Shown here: piece by piece, positions 15,426 through 25,762 of the stretch
Layout: each line of letters begins with the position of its first letter
Position numbering within the stretch: the stretch's first letter is position 1
Assembly (NCBI RefSeq): GCF_000973105.1
Contig: NC_015844.1
Location: 2,290,501-2,354,500 of the forward strand
DNA length: 64,000 nt
Source of the DNA: Zobellia galactanivorans
GTDB lineage: Bacteria; Bacteroidota; Bacteroidia; Flavobacteriales; Flavobacteriaceae
Reading direction: 5' to 3'
The notes under the pieces: model-generated
What the model was told of the DNA's origin: nothing
Database searches by the model: none
Seen by the model: the letters and a program-made list of their open reading frames with translations, nothing else
Position numbers and translations under genes: made by a program

Positions 15426-17831
15426 ATGAAGGAAAAAAAGAATAATGGAGGCAATAGTCAACAGGAAGTTGATTTTAAGGCTTTTTTACTGAAAATCTAT
15501 AAGAATAAATTTTTCTTTTTATTGAGTATCGGGGCGTTTGTTTTTCTTGCACTGATTTACATTGCTGTGTCAACCCCTGTTTATGAGGCGTCGACTTCAA
15601 TTCTAATCGATTCTAAGGGGAAAAATCGTGTTCTGGGCGATAGTGAATATGTTGAAGGTGGGGTTAGCTTGATAGAAGTTGAAAAAAACCTTTTTAATGA
15701 AATAGGAATTATAAAGTCTTTTAGCCTTATTAAACAAACGGTAAAAGATCTGAATTTCGATGTGACATACCATAGTGAAAAGTTGTTTGGGCGTAAAGAG
15801 CATTACGGATATTTTCCTTTTAAAGTAACCTTGAATGATAGTGCCGTCCAATTATATGGGGTGCCCTTTGAAATAACCATATTATCCGACTCTGCATATA
15901 AGTTGTCAATTGAAGCCGATGACTTTGTTGTTTCAAATCCGTCTAATGGGTCTAAGCGTGTGGTAGAGCGCAGTTTTGACTTTGAAAAGGAGTTTGCCTT
16001 TGGGCAGGCTGTCGAACACGAGTTTTTCTCATTTACCCTCACGAAACCCTCTTATGAAGTGAACCTAGAAGATTTTTCAGGTGCAGACTTAAGCTTTGTA
16101 GTTCACGATGTTGAAGATGTCGCTAAAAATTATATGTCCTCGGTAGAGGCTAATAATATAGATATAGAGGCTAGTATATTTAAAATTGTTTCCACAGGAA
16201 CTAATGTGAATAAAGAAGTTGATTTTCTCAACATGCTCACTAAGAATTATATTCAAAACGAGCTAGGGTCGAGAAATGAAATTGCTGCCGGTAAAGAGAG
16301 TTTTATTCGGAATCAGTTGCGCATTATTTCGGATTCCTTGTCCAAGTTTGAAGTGGTTTTAGAAGAGTTTAAAAGAAATAGAAAAGCGGTTGATTTAAGT
16401 GCGACCGCATCAAATGCGTTAGATCAAACCAATGATTTGCAGGTAGAGGCTGCGAAATTAAGAATGAACATCAATTTTTATAATTCTGTCATTAAAAGTG
16501 TAGAGAATAATAGAAATAGTGATGAGTTTATCATGCCTTCGGGTATCGGTATAGAAGACCCTTTAATCAATAGGAATATTTTAGACCTTAAACAACTGTA
16601 TACTGAGCGTTCGAAGAAAAGGTTTTATGTGACCAGTAATAATCAAGAAATGACCATTTTAAACCAACAGGTTCAGGAGGCCACGGAGGTACTATTGAGC
16701 AATTTAAAAAGTGCTGTCCGTTCTTCTCAAATCGCGTTGGGAAGTATAAACTCTAGAATGTCACGTATCGATAGTGAAATCAGTTCACTCCCTACTACCG
16801 AGATAGAGTTGCTTAATATCCAGCGACAGAGCACCCTTTATGAGAACCTTTTCAAATACTTGAGCCAAGAGTTGGCAAAAACAGGTATCGCGCGTGCTGA
16901 AAGCACTTCTGATACTAGGGTATTGGATGAGGCTAGAATGGAAGGAGATGGACCTGTGGCACCACAAAAATCATTATTGTTGGCACTTGCCGTAACATTG
17001 GGTATGTTGGTTCCTTTGGGTAAAATGATTTTTTTCCCTCCGGAGGAAGCTATTGATAACATAGGGCAAATTATAGCCAATAGTGAGATTCCGGTTATTG
17101 CTAGTATAGTACACTACGAGGAGGGATCGGAAAATGAAGGTTCTGATGTTGACTTATGGAAACTAAAGGAATCGTTTCGAGACCTTTGCGCGAAACTAAA
17201 ATTGGTCAACTCTAGTGGGAAGGGGGTTATAGGTATTACTTCGATATTGCCTGAAGAGGGCAAAACTTATAATGCTATAAACCTTGGTATCACTTTGGCC
17301 GAATCAGGTAAGAAAGTCATTGTGGTTGATGCCGATTTAAGAAACCCTAGTTTGGTAGGGAGGCTTAGCGAAATTAAAGGAAAAGGCCTCGCTAGTTATT
17401 TGAATGGTGAATTGAAATCACATGAAGAGATAACCTATTCGCATGAGAAGGTCACTAACTTAAAATTCATTCCTACATCAATAGTTGAAGCTAATGTGCA
17501 TGAGTTGCTTTCTGGCAATCGAATGAATACCTTGGTAGGGCAACTGAGGCAAGAATATGATTATGTAATTCTTGATACACCTGCCGTGGGTCTGGTGTCG
17601 GACTTCTTGTTGCTGTTGGATGACATAGATATTAATTTGTTCGTCGTACGTAGAAACATTTCAAAAGTCCGGTTTTTAGAAGACCTAGAGGATTTGATTC
17701 CCCAAAATAAACACAAGAAGAGCTATATCATTTTTAATGATGCCCCGCGTGACAATCATAAATATGGGTATGGTTCAAAATACGGAGTGAATGAAGAGGA
17801 GCAACTGGTGAGTAAATCTTTATCGGTGTAG
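15426..17831 (+). CDS. Chain-length determinant / BY-kinase (Wzc-like)
   Basis: Inner-membrane copolymerase that controls chain length and couples to the export channel, 801 residues. N-terminal Wzz domain with a first membrane helix at about 27-50, a long periplasmic coiled-coil region, and a second helix near 515-535. The cytoplasmic tyrosine kinase has Walker A-type SILPEEGKTYNAIN (about 605-618), Walker A' VVVDADLRNP (about 634-643) and Walker B YVILDTPAVG (about 713-722). A short tyrosine cluster (KYGYGSKYG) near the C-terminus is the likely autophosphorylation tail. The order exporter-kinase-polymerase-flippase is the standard Wzy-dependent layout. Confidence 0.93.
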   Translation: MKEKKNNGGNSQQEVDFKAFLLKIYKNKFFFLLSIGAFVFLALIYIAVSTPVYEASTSILIDSKGKNRVLGDSEYVEGGVSLIEVEKNLFNEIGIIKSFSLIKQTVKDLNFDVTYHSEKLFGRKEHYGYFPFKVTLNDSAVQLYGVPFEITILSDSAYKLSIEADDFVVSNPSNGSKRVVERSFDFEKEFAFGQAVEHEFFSFTLTKPSYEVNLEDFSGADLSFVVHDVEDVAKNYMSSVEANNIDIEASIFKIVSTGTNVNKEVDFLNMLTKNYIQNELGSRNEIAAGKESFIRNQLRIISDSLSKFEVVLEEFKRNRKAVDLSATASNALDQTNDLQVEAAKLRMNINFYNSVIKSVENNRNSDEFIMPSGIGIEDPLINRNILDLKQLYTERSKKRFYVTSNNQEMTILNQQVQEATEVLLSNLKSAVRSSQIALGSINSRMSRIDSEISSLPTTEIELLNIQRQSTLYENLFKYLSQELAKTGIARAESTSDTRVLDEARMEGDGPVAPQKSLLLALAVTLGMLVPLGKMIFFPPEEAIDNIGQIIANSEIPVIASIVHYEEGSENEGSDVDLWKLKESFRDLCAKLKLVNSSGKGVIGITSILPEEGKTYNAINLGITLAESGKKVIVVDADLRNPSLVGRLSEIKGKGLASYLNGELKSHEEITYSHEKVTNLKFIPTSIVEANVHELLSGNRMNTLVGQLRQEYDYVILDTPAVGLVSDFLLLLDDIDINLFVVRRNISKVRFLEDLEDLIPQNKHKKSYIIFNDAPRDNHKYGYGSKYGVNEEEQLVSKSLSV

Positions 17832-17873
17832 TAATCTGAAAACTAGTAGGGGCATTGGTTTGTTTCTTTGAAT

Positions 17874-19241
17874 ATGGGTAAATACGCACGATATTTTTAT
17901 TTTGATCTTGATAAGGTCCATTATGAGCATTTTTACCTTTACATGCTTATAGCTGCTATCGTAGCCCTATATCTTGTTTTAAAAAGTCAATCCAAGTTCA
18001 AATTGGAAATGTTCTTTTTATCGTTCTATTTATTAACAGGGAGCTTTAATGTCTTGCTTAATTTTAAGATTCCTGGAATAAGTTTTTTTGAAGTACAAAT
18101 CGTACGGGTAGTCTATTTGTTATTGTTGTTTCGTATGGTTCGGGATAAGGTATTTTCTGGGACAAGATTTAATTTTGTGGACGACAAGAAATTGCCATGG
18201 TTTGTTTTACCTCTTTTCCTATATGTTCTGTTTCTTAGTTTATCCGTGCTTTATACGGGGGTGGAGAAGGGTTATGTTACTATAATTGATTCGGTTGCTT
18301 TCATTCTGATAGTCTTTGGTATAAGCTCTTTGAAAGACCAGCATTCGTATGATATAATAGGTAAGTCGATAATAATTGGAGCGATAGCATCTAGTATTAT
18401 TAGCTTACTTCAATTGACTATTAATCCTTTTTTTCTGCGTATAGGTGATGATAGGGCTGCTTTTGGCAATTTTATTAGGTCTAACGGTATCTTCGATACT
18501 GAATATTTTAATTCATATTACCTGATTGTTGCGATTACGTGGGTATTGGTGATGGTCAAAAACAAAATTTTAAGAGCATTTTTGGTGACATTATTTACAT
18601 TAGGGGTGATTTGTTCGTTTCAACGAATGAGTTGGATCATTTTGTTTCTGGTAATAGTTATTTATTTCATTTTTATAGCAAAGGTTAGCTTGGCTAGACT
18701 ATTATTTGCTGCCGTCGCTGGTTTCGCTATCATCCTTTCACTTTCTGTTTTTTACTATCAGGACATTATGAAAAGCTCATTGGTTCAGGATCGTCTGACC
18801 GATTCTGTAGAGGGGCGCCAAGAGTATTATTCATTTGTTTTGAATAACATTGGAAAAAAACCGTTTTTGGGTTTTGGGGATTTAAAGAATGAGGTTTATT
18901 ATGAAAACCTATTGAGAATAACGGGAAAGCGATCGAGGGCAACTGCAGAAGAGGGTGATTTGCACAGTGGATATTTTATGTCGATGTTTCAATATGGTAT
19001 CCCGGCATTTGTTTGCTTTCTACTTTTTGTTCTCCTTCCTATTCCTTACTACCTGCGGCTTGTTAAATTTAAGATATATTTTATGGTCCCATTTTTAGTA
19101 AGTGTGCTTTATTTTGTAGGTAACCTTACGAATTCATTTTTATTCCTAAAATACCTTTCTGTACTTTATGCAATTCACATAGGTATTGGTATGGGGGTGC
19201 GAAAAATAGAGACAAGTCAATTAACGAAAATTACTAATTAG
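17874..19241 (+). CDS. O-antigen ligase/polymerase-like membrane protein (Wzy-like)
   Basis: About 455 residues with roughly ten or more membrane helices and a large loop containing FLGFGDLKNEVYYENL, followed by a charged stretch and HSGYFMSMFQYGIPAFV near residue 365. That H-x-G/S pattern is common in the O-antigen ligase/polymerase superfamily. In this context it is most likely the Wzy-type polymerase that links repeat units in the periplasm. The ATG at 17874 is preferred over the in-frame TTG at 17868. Family members are too diverged to predict the linkage. Confidence 0.82.
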   Translation: MGKYARYFYFDLDKVHYEHFYLYMLIAAIVALYLVLKSQSKFKLEMFFLSFYLLTGSFNVLLNFKIPGISFFEVQIVRVVYLLLLFRMVRDKVFSGTRFNFVDDKKLPWFVLPLFLYVLFLSLSVLYTGVEKGYVTIIDSVAFILIVFGISSLKDQHSYDIIGKSIIIGAIASSIISLLQLTINPFFLRIGDDRAAFGNFIRSNGIFDTEYFNSYYLIVAITWVLVMVKNKILRAFLVTLFTLGVICSFQRMSWIILFLVIVIYFIFIAKVSLARLLFAAVAGFAIILSLSVFYYQDIMKSSLVQDRLTDSVEGRQEYYSFVLNNIGKKPFLGFGDLKNEVYYENLLRITGKRSRATAEEGDLHSGYFMSMFQYGIPAFVCFLLFVLLPIPYYLRLVKFKIYFMVPFLVSVLYFVGNLTNSFLFLKYLSVLYAIHIGIGMGVRKIETSQLTKITN

Positions 19242-19259
19242 GTTAGTTTATTCATTTTA

Positions 19260-20621
19260 ATGGGAGTTATAAATAGATTTAAGGATTTTTTTTTGAAAGG
19301 GGATGCCCGGTCAATACGTGCCAAGAAAAATGTTTTACAGACTGTCCTTATTAAAGGTTTGGGGGTGATTATTGGCTTTCTTTATTTCCCTTTATCTTTA
19401 GATTACCTCGGAACGGTCAAGTTTGGAATTTATCTTACCCTCCTTTCCATTGTTGACTGGTTTTTGAATTTTGATGTTGGAATAGGGCTTGGATTGCGTA
19501 ATAAATTTGGCGAATCGGTTGCACGGGGAGACGATGAAGATGCCATACGTTATGTGAGTACGGCGTATTTTGCCTTAGGGGCGATGATTACCCTTGTTAC
19601 CCTATTTCTTCTAATACTGAATTTTACATTGCCTTGGACGGACTGGATCAATATTTCGGCTGATTTAAAGGAAGAAGTAGTTTTGCTTGGAGCGGTAATT
19701 ATCTTGGCTTTTGGAATACGGTTCGTTGCCCGAAATGTTTATGAAATTTTCTTTGCCATGCAACAAATGGCCTATGTGGAGTTTTTTACTTTCCTGACCA
19801 AACTTTCATTTCTTGCACTTATCCTGGTACTTCCATTTATAGTGTCAGATTCACTTTTCCTATTTGGTACGGCCAAAGCCCTTACTTTTGCAATAGTCCC
19901 TCTTGCTGTGGGGCTTTTTTATTTTAACAGGAAATACCAAAAGTATAAACCTCGTTTAAAGTACGTACGCAAAGATTATTTCAAAAGTTTATTTTCTTTA
20001 GGAACAAAGTTTTTCCTCATAAAAATAGCGATGTTAATTATTCATCAAACGAATAACATCCTTATTGCCAGTTTTGTTTCTTTGGAAGGAGTACCCCAGT
20101 ATGAAGCCGCCTATAAGTACTTGTCCATTTTTATGCTCCTGTTCGTAATATTAAATAATCAGCTTTGGCCTTCAAATATAGAGGCCTATGCGAAGGGAGA
20201 ATTCGAGTGGATGAAAAAATCCATACGGGGGGTAGTTAAAATTTGGTTGGCGACAGTAGCCCTCGCCTTGGTTATGGTTTTGGTGTCACCTATTATATAT
20301 AGACTTTGGTTGCAAGATGGATTGACAGTGCCTATGGAGGTTTCTATAGCAGTGGCTATTTCAATATGCCTTACGACTTGGGTGAACATGTTTAATATTG
20401 TGCTGAACGGCACAGGTAAGATTAAGTTACAGATGTACGCGTGGCTTTTTGCGGCATTGATCAATATTCCCGCTTCCATATTTTTTGTAAGAGTTCTTGA
20501 TTTAGGTGTGGTGGGTATTGTTTTGGGAACCGTGGCTAGTCTCGTCCCATTAGTTGTAATTTCGCCCATCCAAGTTAATAAGATTCTAGCAAAAACAGAT
20601 AAGGGTATATGGGCAAAGTAA
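19260..20621 (+). CDS. Polysaccharide flippase (Wzx/MOP superfamily)
   Basis: Inner-membrane protein, 453 residues, with about 12-14 membrane helices typical of lipid-linked oligosaccharide flippases. The start reads MGVINRFKDFFLKGD, followed by a first pair of helices with FGIYLTLLSIVDWFLNFDVGIGLGLRNK, a segment characteristic of this flippase group. It would move undecaprenyl-linked repeat units to the periplasmic face, between the initiating transferase and the polymerase. 18 bp separate it from the upstream polymerase gene. Confidence 0.88.
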   Translation: MGVINRFKDFFLKGDARSIRAKKNVLQTVLIKGLGVIIGFLYFPLSLDYLGTVKFGIYLTLLSIVDWFLNFDVGIGLGLRNKFGESVARGDDEDAIRYVSTAYFALGAMITLVTLFLLILNFTLPWTDWINISADLKEEVVLLGAVIILAFGIRFVARNVYEIFFAMQQMAYVEFFTFLTKLSFLALILVLPFIVSDSLFLFGTAKALTFAIVPLAVGLFYFNRKYQKYKPRLKYVRKDYFKSLFSLGTKFFLIKIAMLIIHQTNNILIASFVSLEGVPQYEAAYKYLSIFMLLFVILNNQLWPSNIEAYAKGEFEWMKKSIRGVVKIWLATVALALVMVLVSPIIYRLWLQDGLTVPMEVSIAVAISICLTTWVNMFNIVLNGTGKIKLQMYAWLFAALINIPASIFFVRVLDLGVVGIVLGTVASLVPLVVISPIQVNKILAKTDKGIWAK

Positions 20622-20695
20622 TGGCTTGTGTAGGCTCATTTCTCTAAGCTATTAGAAACACTGGTTAATTGAGTTTTGAAAATGAAAAAACGAAA

Positions 20696-21700
20696 ATGAA
20701 AAAAGTTTTAATTGATATATATCACTTGCCCCAATACAACATGTTTCGTAACACGATTAGAAACTTCGACCCTTCCGAGGTCGATATCTATTGTGTTAAC
20801 CGAGGTAAGCTTTTACCGGTAATTCAATATGAATTGCCAGAATACAATATTATCTGCATAGGGGATTACAGGCACAATAAGGGCATGTATTCGATGGTTT
20901 TTAAGATTATCGTGCCAAGGTTATGGAAGTTGTTCCGGTTGATCAAGTCTTCTAAATATAGGTATGTCATCACGGCCCATTATCAAGCGAACTTTATAGC
21001 AAAACTTAAAGGCATTCCCAATGTGGCCTTTATTGATGATCCTAGAAGATTTGTTTTTCCCCTTTTAAAATTTTCCGCAGATGACGTATACTTGCCCCCA
21101 TTTGAAAAGAAGTTTGAAGGGGTAAAGTATTTCAATGCGTTGAAGGAGTGGTCATATCTTTCGCCGAAGTATTTTAAGCCCCAGATTTCGGCTCTTGAAG
21201 AGTATGGCTTGGCACCGAAAGAATATATTTTTATTAGAGAAGTCTCCACGGAGACCTCTAATTATCTTTCTCAGGAAACAGGGGCTATATTATCCATATC
21301 GGCCAATTTTCCAACGACGTTAAAAGTTGTGCTTTCATTGGAGAATAAAGAGCTGGTGGACAAATTCCCTAAAAGTTGGATCATTCTTAAAGAACCCGTA
21401 AAAGATATTCATTCATTGATGTATTATAGTCAGGTAGTTATTTCTTCCGGAGATAGTGTGGCAAGGGAAGGGGCTATGTTGGGTGTACCTTCCATCTACG
21501 CAGGTATTCGCGATATGCCGGCCAATGTAATCATGATGAAGAAGGGAATGCTTTTAAAATTACATCCTTCCGAGATTGTGGAAACCGTAGCGAAAATGAG
21601 AAGTGGGGAATTGACATTTCCGGAACCCGATGTGTTTAGACAAGAGCTTTTGGAGGAGTGGGATGACGTCACCACCCTTTTGTTGGACAAGTTAAAATAA
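20696..21700 (+). CDS. DUF354-type GT-B fold protein
   Basis: 334-residue cytoplasmic protein resembling the DUF354 family, a GT-B-like fold related to glycosyltransferases/UDP-GlcNAc epimerases. Visible: N-terminal beta strand VLIDIYHLPQYNMFRNTIRNF, middle YVITAHYQANFIAKLKGIPNVAFID, C-terminal half with VISSGDSVAREGAMLGVPSIY, which resembles the nucleotide-sugar-binding region of GT-B enzymes. The ATG at 20696 is chosen; an in-frame TTG at 20669 adds nine unlikely residues. It lies between flippase and sugar dehydrogenase, so a role in polysaccharide assembly is likely, but the reaction is not known. Confidence 0.72.
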   Translation: MKKVLIDIYHLPQYNMFRNTIRNFDPSEVDIYCVNRGKLLPVIQYELPEYNIICIGDYRHNKGMYSMVFKIIVPRLWKLFRLIKSSKYRYVITAHYQANFIAKLKGIPNVAFIDDPRRFVFPLLKFSADDVYLPPFEKKFEGVKYFNALKEWSYLSPKYFKPQISALEEYGLAPKEYIFIREVSTETSNYLSQETGAILSISANFPTTLKVVLSLENKELVDKFPKSWIILKEPVKDIHSLMYYSQVVISSGDSVAREGAMLGVPSIYAGIRDMPANVIMMKKGMLLKLHPSEIVETVAKMRSGELTFPEPDVFRQELLEEWDDVTTLLLDKLK

Positions 21701-21727
21701 AGAAATCAATCATAAAGAAAGTAAAAA

Positions 21728-23032
21728 ATGAATATATCAATTTTTGGATTAGGTTATGTGGGGTGCGTGAGTATTGCCTGTTTGGCAGAAAACGGGCATA
21801 CGGTTACCGGAGTAGATGTAGTTCCGCACAAAATAGACCTGATCAATGCAGGAAAGGCTACCATTATAGAGAAGGACATCGATATCCTGCTCACATCCAA
21901 TTGGGAGAAGGGCAGGATTTCGGCTAGCCAAAACTTTAAGGATGCGGTACTGAATACCGAGATTTCCATTATTTGTGTGGGCACCCCTTCGGATGTAAAC
22001 GGTCATTTAAACCTGAATGCCATTTACCAGACAGCAGAGCAGATAGGGGAGGCCTTAAAAGAAAAAGATGGTTTTCACATTGCGGTTATTCGGAGTACTG
22101 TGCTGCCCGGGACCAATCAAAAAATCGGGGAGATAATAGCGGAACGTTCGGGGAAGAAGCGAAATGAGGCCTTTGCGGTAGTGTCTAATCCCGAATTTTT
22201 GAGAGAAGGCTCTGCGGTGAAGGATTATTACAATCCCCCAGTTACCGTGATCGGTACGGATAATGAAAAGGCGTCAAAAAAGATAGCCGAAATGTACAAA
22301 GGAATCAATGCTCCCGTAAAGGAAACCAATATTGAAATAGCCGAGCTGATAAAATATGTAAACAATTCATTCCATGCATTAAAAGTTTCTTTCGCCAATG
22401 AAGTCGGAAACATTTGTAAAAAAATGAATATCGATTCGCATGAGTTGATGAACCTTTTCTGTATGGACACCCAACTGAACCTATCGCCATACTATTTAAA
22501 ACCAGGTTTTGCATTTGGGGGCTCGTGTTTGCCAAAAGATCTAAAAGCCTTTAAGACCATGGCCCATGATTTTTATTTGGAGAGCCCGGTGTTAAATTCT
22601 ATCCTTGATTCCAACGAGAACCAGAAAAATCAGGCCCTTAACTTGGTCTTGGAAAAAAACAATAGGAAAATAGGTATTTTGGGGTTGAGCTTTAAGAAGG
22701 GTACGGATGATTTAAGGTATAGCCCTATTGTAGAATTGGCTGAAAGTCTACTGGGTAAGGGGTTTTCCATTGCGATTTACGATAAGAACGTGAACGTTTC
22801 CATGCTTTCGGGAACCAATAAGGCTTATATCGATAAGCATATTCCTCATTTATCCGAACTTATTTCCGATGACTTGGAAAAAGTAATTAATGATTCGGAG
22901 ACTATTGTCATTTCGCATAACGAGCCGGAATTTAAGGATATTAACCTCAGGTATGCCGACAAGCATTTTATCGATCTGGTAAAGATCAAAGACAATGCCC
23001 CCAGTGAAAACTATGAGGGTATTTGTTGGTAA
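21728..23032 (+). CDS. GDP-mannose/UDP-sugar 6-dehydrogenase (AlgD-like)
   Basis: NAD-dependent four-electron oxidation of a nucleotide hexose to the uronic acid, 434 residues. Rossmann motif GLGYVG at residues 7-12; catalytic cysteine in FGGSCLPKDLKAF near residue 266, close to the position in Pseudomonas GDP-mannose dehydrogenase; NNSFHALKVSFANE dimer segment; C-terminal nucleotide-binding domain with LGLSFKKGTDDLRYSP. The start MNISIFGLGYVG is closer to GDP-mannose dehydrogenases than to UDP-glucose dehydrogenases, which would make the polymer contain mannuronate; UDP-glucose cannot be excluded. Last gene of the forward operon, followed by a terminator. Confidence 0.88.
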   Translation: MNISIFGLGYVGCVSIACLAENGHTVTGVDVVPHKIDLINAGKATIIEKDIDILLTSNWEKGRISASQNFKDAVLNTEISIICVGTPSDVNGHLNLNAIYQTAEQIGEALKEKDGFHIAVIRSTVLPGTNQKIGEIIAERSGKKRNEAFAVVSNPEFLREGSAVKDYYNPPVTVIGTDNEKASKKIAEMYKGINAPVKETNIEIAELIKYVNNSFHALKVSFANEVGNICKKMNIDSHELMNLFCMDTQLNLSPYYLKPGFAFGGSCLPKDLKAFKTMAHDFYLESPVLNSILDSNENQKNQALNLVLEKNNRKIGILGLSFKKGTDDLRYSPIVELAESLLGKGFSIAIYDKNVNVSMLSGTNKAYIDKHIPHLSELISDDLEKVINDSETIVISHNEPEFKDINLRYADKHFIDLVKIKDNAPSENYEGICW

Positions 23033-23039
23033 GGGATTC

Positions 23040-23075
23040 AACCGTCCATGTGTTTTAGTATGGACGGTTATAATT
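23040..23075 (+). terminator. Terminator at end of forward polysaccharide operon
   Basis: AACCGTCCAT (23040-23049) and ATGGACGGTT (23060-23069) make a perfect 10-bp stem with a 10-nt loop, followed by ATAATTTTATT. It lies between two convergent genes, so it can serve both. Confidence 0.8.
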
Positions 23076-23124
23076 TTATTGTTCTGATGAGAGTTTCTAT
23101 CAGTTTTATGTGTGGAGCTTTTAA

Positions 23125-24225
23125 CTAGCTTAAAATTTCTTCGTATACTTTCTTATACATATCGGTCATGTGTTCGAGGTTAAAATGTTTTTCTATCCGA
23201 CATTTACCTTTTAGACCCATTTCAGATGATTTTTCAGGGTTGTTTATCAGTTCTATAATTTTATTAGCCATAGCTTGGGGGGACTTCGGCGGAATAAGAT
23301 AGCCTGTTTCATCATCAAGTACAATCTCATCCGTACCTCCTCCTCTTGTTGCGATAACAGGTTTGGCCAAAGCCATATATTCCAATATGGAATTAGAAAT
23401 ACCTTCGCCATGTACCGTGTCATTGGTTGATAATATCCCTACATTTATAATACTCACCAACGATTCTATATCTTGAACAGGGCCGGTAAAGATTATGTTT
23501 TCTTCCCCATTTGCTTGAACTTTCTTTTTAAACTGTTCTAAGTTGGTTCCACTACCTATAGCAAGAAAGGTTACGTCTTTTCTTGACGATAGAACTATTT
23601 GTGCAGCAGAGATATAAGTGTCGTAATCTTTGCGATTGGCGAAAGCTGCTACTTTGGCTATAACTATATCGGTCTTTATGTTATATTTTTTTCTAATTAT
23701 TTGCGCTTCCTCAATATGTTGAATGCGTTTGAAATCAAACCCGTTTTTAATAGCTTTACTTTTTGATTTGGGAGCTCTGTAAGCCTTTAATCCAGCGGAT
23801 GAATTGCCAATTACCACATCTGAAAATATAAACGATAGTTTGGCCAAAAACAGTTCTTTATGCCAAATACTGAGCTTTCGCGGTGCTTTTGCGATGTTCC
23901 CATTAATTAGCTTAATGTTGAGTAATAGGGATGATGGAATGGCAAACAAGGTACACATCGTTGACCACGAATGTATAATATCAGGTTTAAACTCGCGACA
24001 GATTTTATAGACTTTAAAAAAAGGGGCTGGCGAATATTTGGGTTTTCGTTCAATGATATGTAGCCTAACGTTTAGATCGTGTACGATGGGGTATTCTATG
24101 ATATCTTTGAAAATAACTACTTCGAGATTAAATGTTTTATCTTTTGAAAGACCTTTGACAAGTTCTAACATACGTCTCTCTTTACCGCCTTTTCTAAGGT
24201 TGTCAATTAAAAAAATGATTTTCAT
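23125..24225 (-). CDS. Family GT4 glycosyltransferase
   Basis: 366-residue GT-B retaining glycosyltransferase. N-terminal domain starts MKIIFLIDNLRKGGKERRMLELVKGL; the C-terminal domain has the nucleotide-sugar site GEGISNSILEYMALAKPVIATRGGGTDEIV, with the EX7E-type glutamate, near residues 275-305. It is transcribed opposite to the main operon and ends against it. It probably adds one sugar of the repeat unit on the cytoplasmic face of the membrane. Donor and acceptor are unknown. Confidence 0.88.
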   Translation of the reverse strand: MKIIFLIDNLRKGGKERRMLELVKGLSKDKTFNLEVVIFKDIIEYPIVHDLNVRLHIIERKPKYSPAPFFKVYKICREFKPDIIHSWSTMCTLFAIPSSLLLNIKLINGNIAKAPRKLSIWHKELFLAKLSFIFSDVVIGNSSAGLKAYRAPKSKSKAIKNGFDFKRIQHIEEAQIIRKKYNIKTDIVIAKVAAFANRKDYDTYISAAQIVLSSRKDVTFLAIGSGTNLEQFKKKVQANGEENIIFTGPVQDIESLVSIINVGILSTNDTVHGEGISNSILEYMALAKPVIATRGGGTDEIVLDDETGYLIPPKSPQAMANKIIELINNPEKSSEMGLKGKCRIEKHFNLEHMTDMYKKVYEEILS

Positions 24226-24443
24226 GTTTTTTTTTAAGATTCTAATGCAATGTTGGATGGGCGTAATTTATCATGGGTGAAAAGTACTGAAATATAGCAA
24301 TCTCTTCAATTAAACTTGATTTCATTAACATGATAATTAGATAGAAAAAGTAATCTGTTTTTCTATTTTAGGAATAACGCAAAAGTAGTGAGTTCAGGGC
24401 TTTCAAATGTTCGATTATGTTAGAGAAAGTGAGGGGTATAATT

Positions 24444-24451
24444 TACTTTTG
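24444..24451 (+). promoter_or_regulatory. Possible -7 element before the GT4 gene at 24469
   Basis: TACTTTTG matches TAnnTTTG; a TTA at 24420-24422 lies 21 bp upstream in the -33 position (TTG expected). Leader of about 10 nt. Confidence 0.4.
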
Positions 24452-24468
24452 TTTAAAATATGTTATAA

Positions 24469-25659
24469 ATGGAAAATGATAGTAGGCATATTGTGTTTTT
24501 AGGCACTTCAGGCTTTCCATATGGTTTAGCGGCAGTTCAAAGAACTATTTTGATGGGGAAGGCGTTGTTGTCTGAGAATTGTAAAGTTACGGTGGTTTGT
24601 AGAAAGGGTACGTACGGGCCATATGAGCATGATGGGTTTGATAATAATGGCAATTTTGAGGGAATAGACTATACATATACATCGGGAACCGTTATTAAGC
24701 CTAAATCCTTTTTTCGAAGAAATCTACTTAAAATAAAGGGAATATACGGGGAGTTTAAATATTTGCAACTTTTAAAGAAGAATGATAATATTGATTTGGC
24801 TCTCGTCTCGAATATGAAGGCGCTACATCTTTTTCGTTATTTGTTTTTTTCATTCTTCTTTCGCATTCCAGTGATATTAAATCTTGTTGAAATGCCTAAC
24901 GCAATGCAAGAGAGAACAAAACTATCGGAAAAAGTTAATGATTATATCGTAAGTCGCTGGTTATATAAGTATTTTGATGGGGCGCTTCCTATCAGTGATA
25001 AACTGATGGATTATTATAAGATTATTGCACGCTCTAGGCCTAGTATGAAACTTCCGATTTTATGCGATTATGAAAAATTCAATCTTCCTAAAAAAATGGA
25101 GAATCCTTATTTTTTGTATTGTGGAAGTGTGAATTATATGGGGGTTATTGACTTTGTCCTAGAGTGTTACAAGAAATTAGAGGTCCACCATGTAGAAATG
25201 TATATGATTGTAAGTGGCGGTTCAAAAGAGGCTACCAAAGAACTACAGGATAAAATTAATAGACAGTTTGAAGGAAGCCCAGTCAAACTATTTACGAACA
25301 TCCCTTATTTGCAACTTGTGCATTTGTATAATCATGCTATAGCCTTACTTATTCCTCTGAGGCCGACATTACAGGATGCGTCAAGATTTCCACACAAAAT
25401 AGGCGAATATCTAGCATCGGGTAATCCTGTAATAACGACAGATGTTGGAGAAATTAAAAATTATTTTAAAGACGGCGAAACTGCTTTGGTGGCCGAGGAG
25501 TATAGCATACTTTCTTTCACTGAAAAAATGAGTTTTGTTTTGAAGGAACCAGATAGAGCACGAGCTATTGGTATAAATGGCAAAGAACTAGGATTAAAGG
25601 AGTTTGATTATAAAGTTCATGGATTAAGGATGAGGCGTTTTTTTAATAATTTTCTGTGA
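24469..25659 (+). CDS. Family GT4-like glycosyltransferase
   Basis: 396-residue GT-B glycosyltransferase: MENDSRHIVFLGTSGFPYGLAAVQR N-terminal fold and a C-terminal donor site FPHKIGEYLASGNPVITTDVGEIKNYF near residues 302-330, with the conserved glutamates. Base composition is visibly more AT-rich than the flanking dehydrogenase and heparinase-like genes, as is the next gene, so the pair may have been acquired separately. The role in a repeat-unit sugar transfer is inferred from context. Confidence 0.85.
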   Translation: MENDSRHIVFLGTSGFPYGLAAVQRTILMGKALLSENCKVTVVCRKGTYGPYEHDGFDNNGNFEGIDYTYTSGTVIKPKSFFRRNLLKIKGIYGEFKYLQLLKKNDNIDLALVSNMKALHLFRYLFFSFFFRIPVILNLVEMPNAMQERTKLSEKVNDYIVSRWLYKYFDGALPISDKLMDYYKIIARSRPSMKLPILCDYEKFNLPKKMENPYFLYCGSVNYMGVIDFVLECYKKLEVHHVEMYMIVSGGSKEATKELQDKINRQFEGSPVKLFTNIPYLQLVHLYNHAIALLIPLRPTLQDASRFPHKIGEYLASGNPVITTDVGEIKNYFKDGETALVAEEYSILSFTEKMSFVLKEPDRARAIGINGKELGLKEFDYKVHGLRMRRFFNNFL

Positions 25660-25762
25660 TATTTCTTCTTTTAAAATCATGAGAAATTTTTAGTCTACTT
25701 TGTTTTTTTTGGTCGGATGATTAAAATGGTCGAACAATATTGGAAAATATAACTAGTGAATT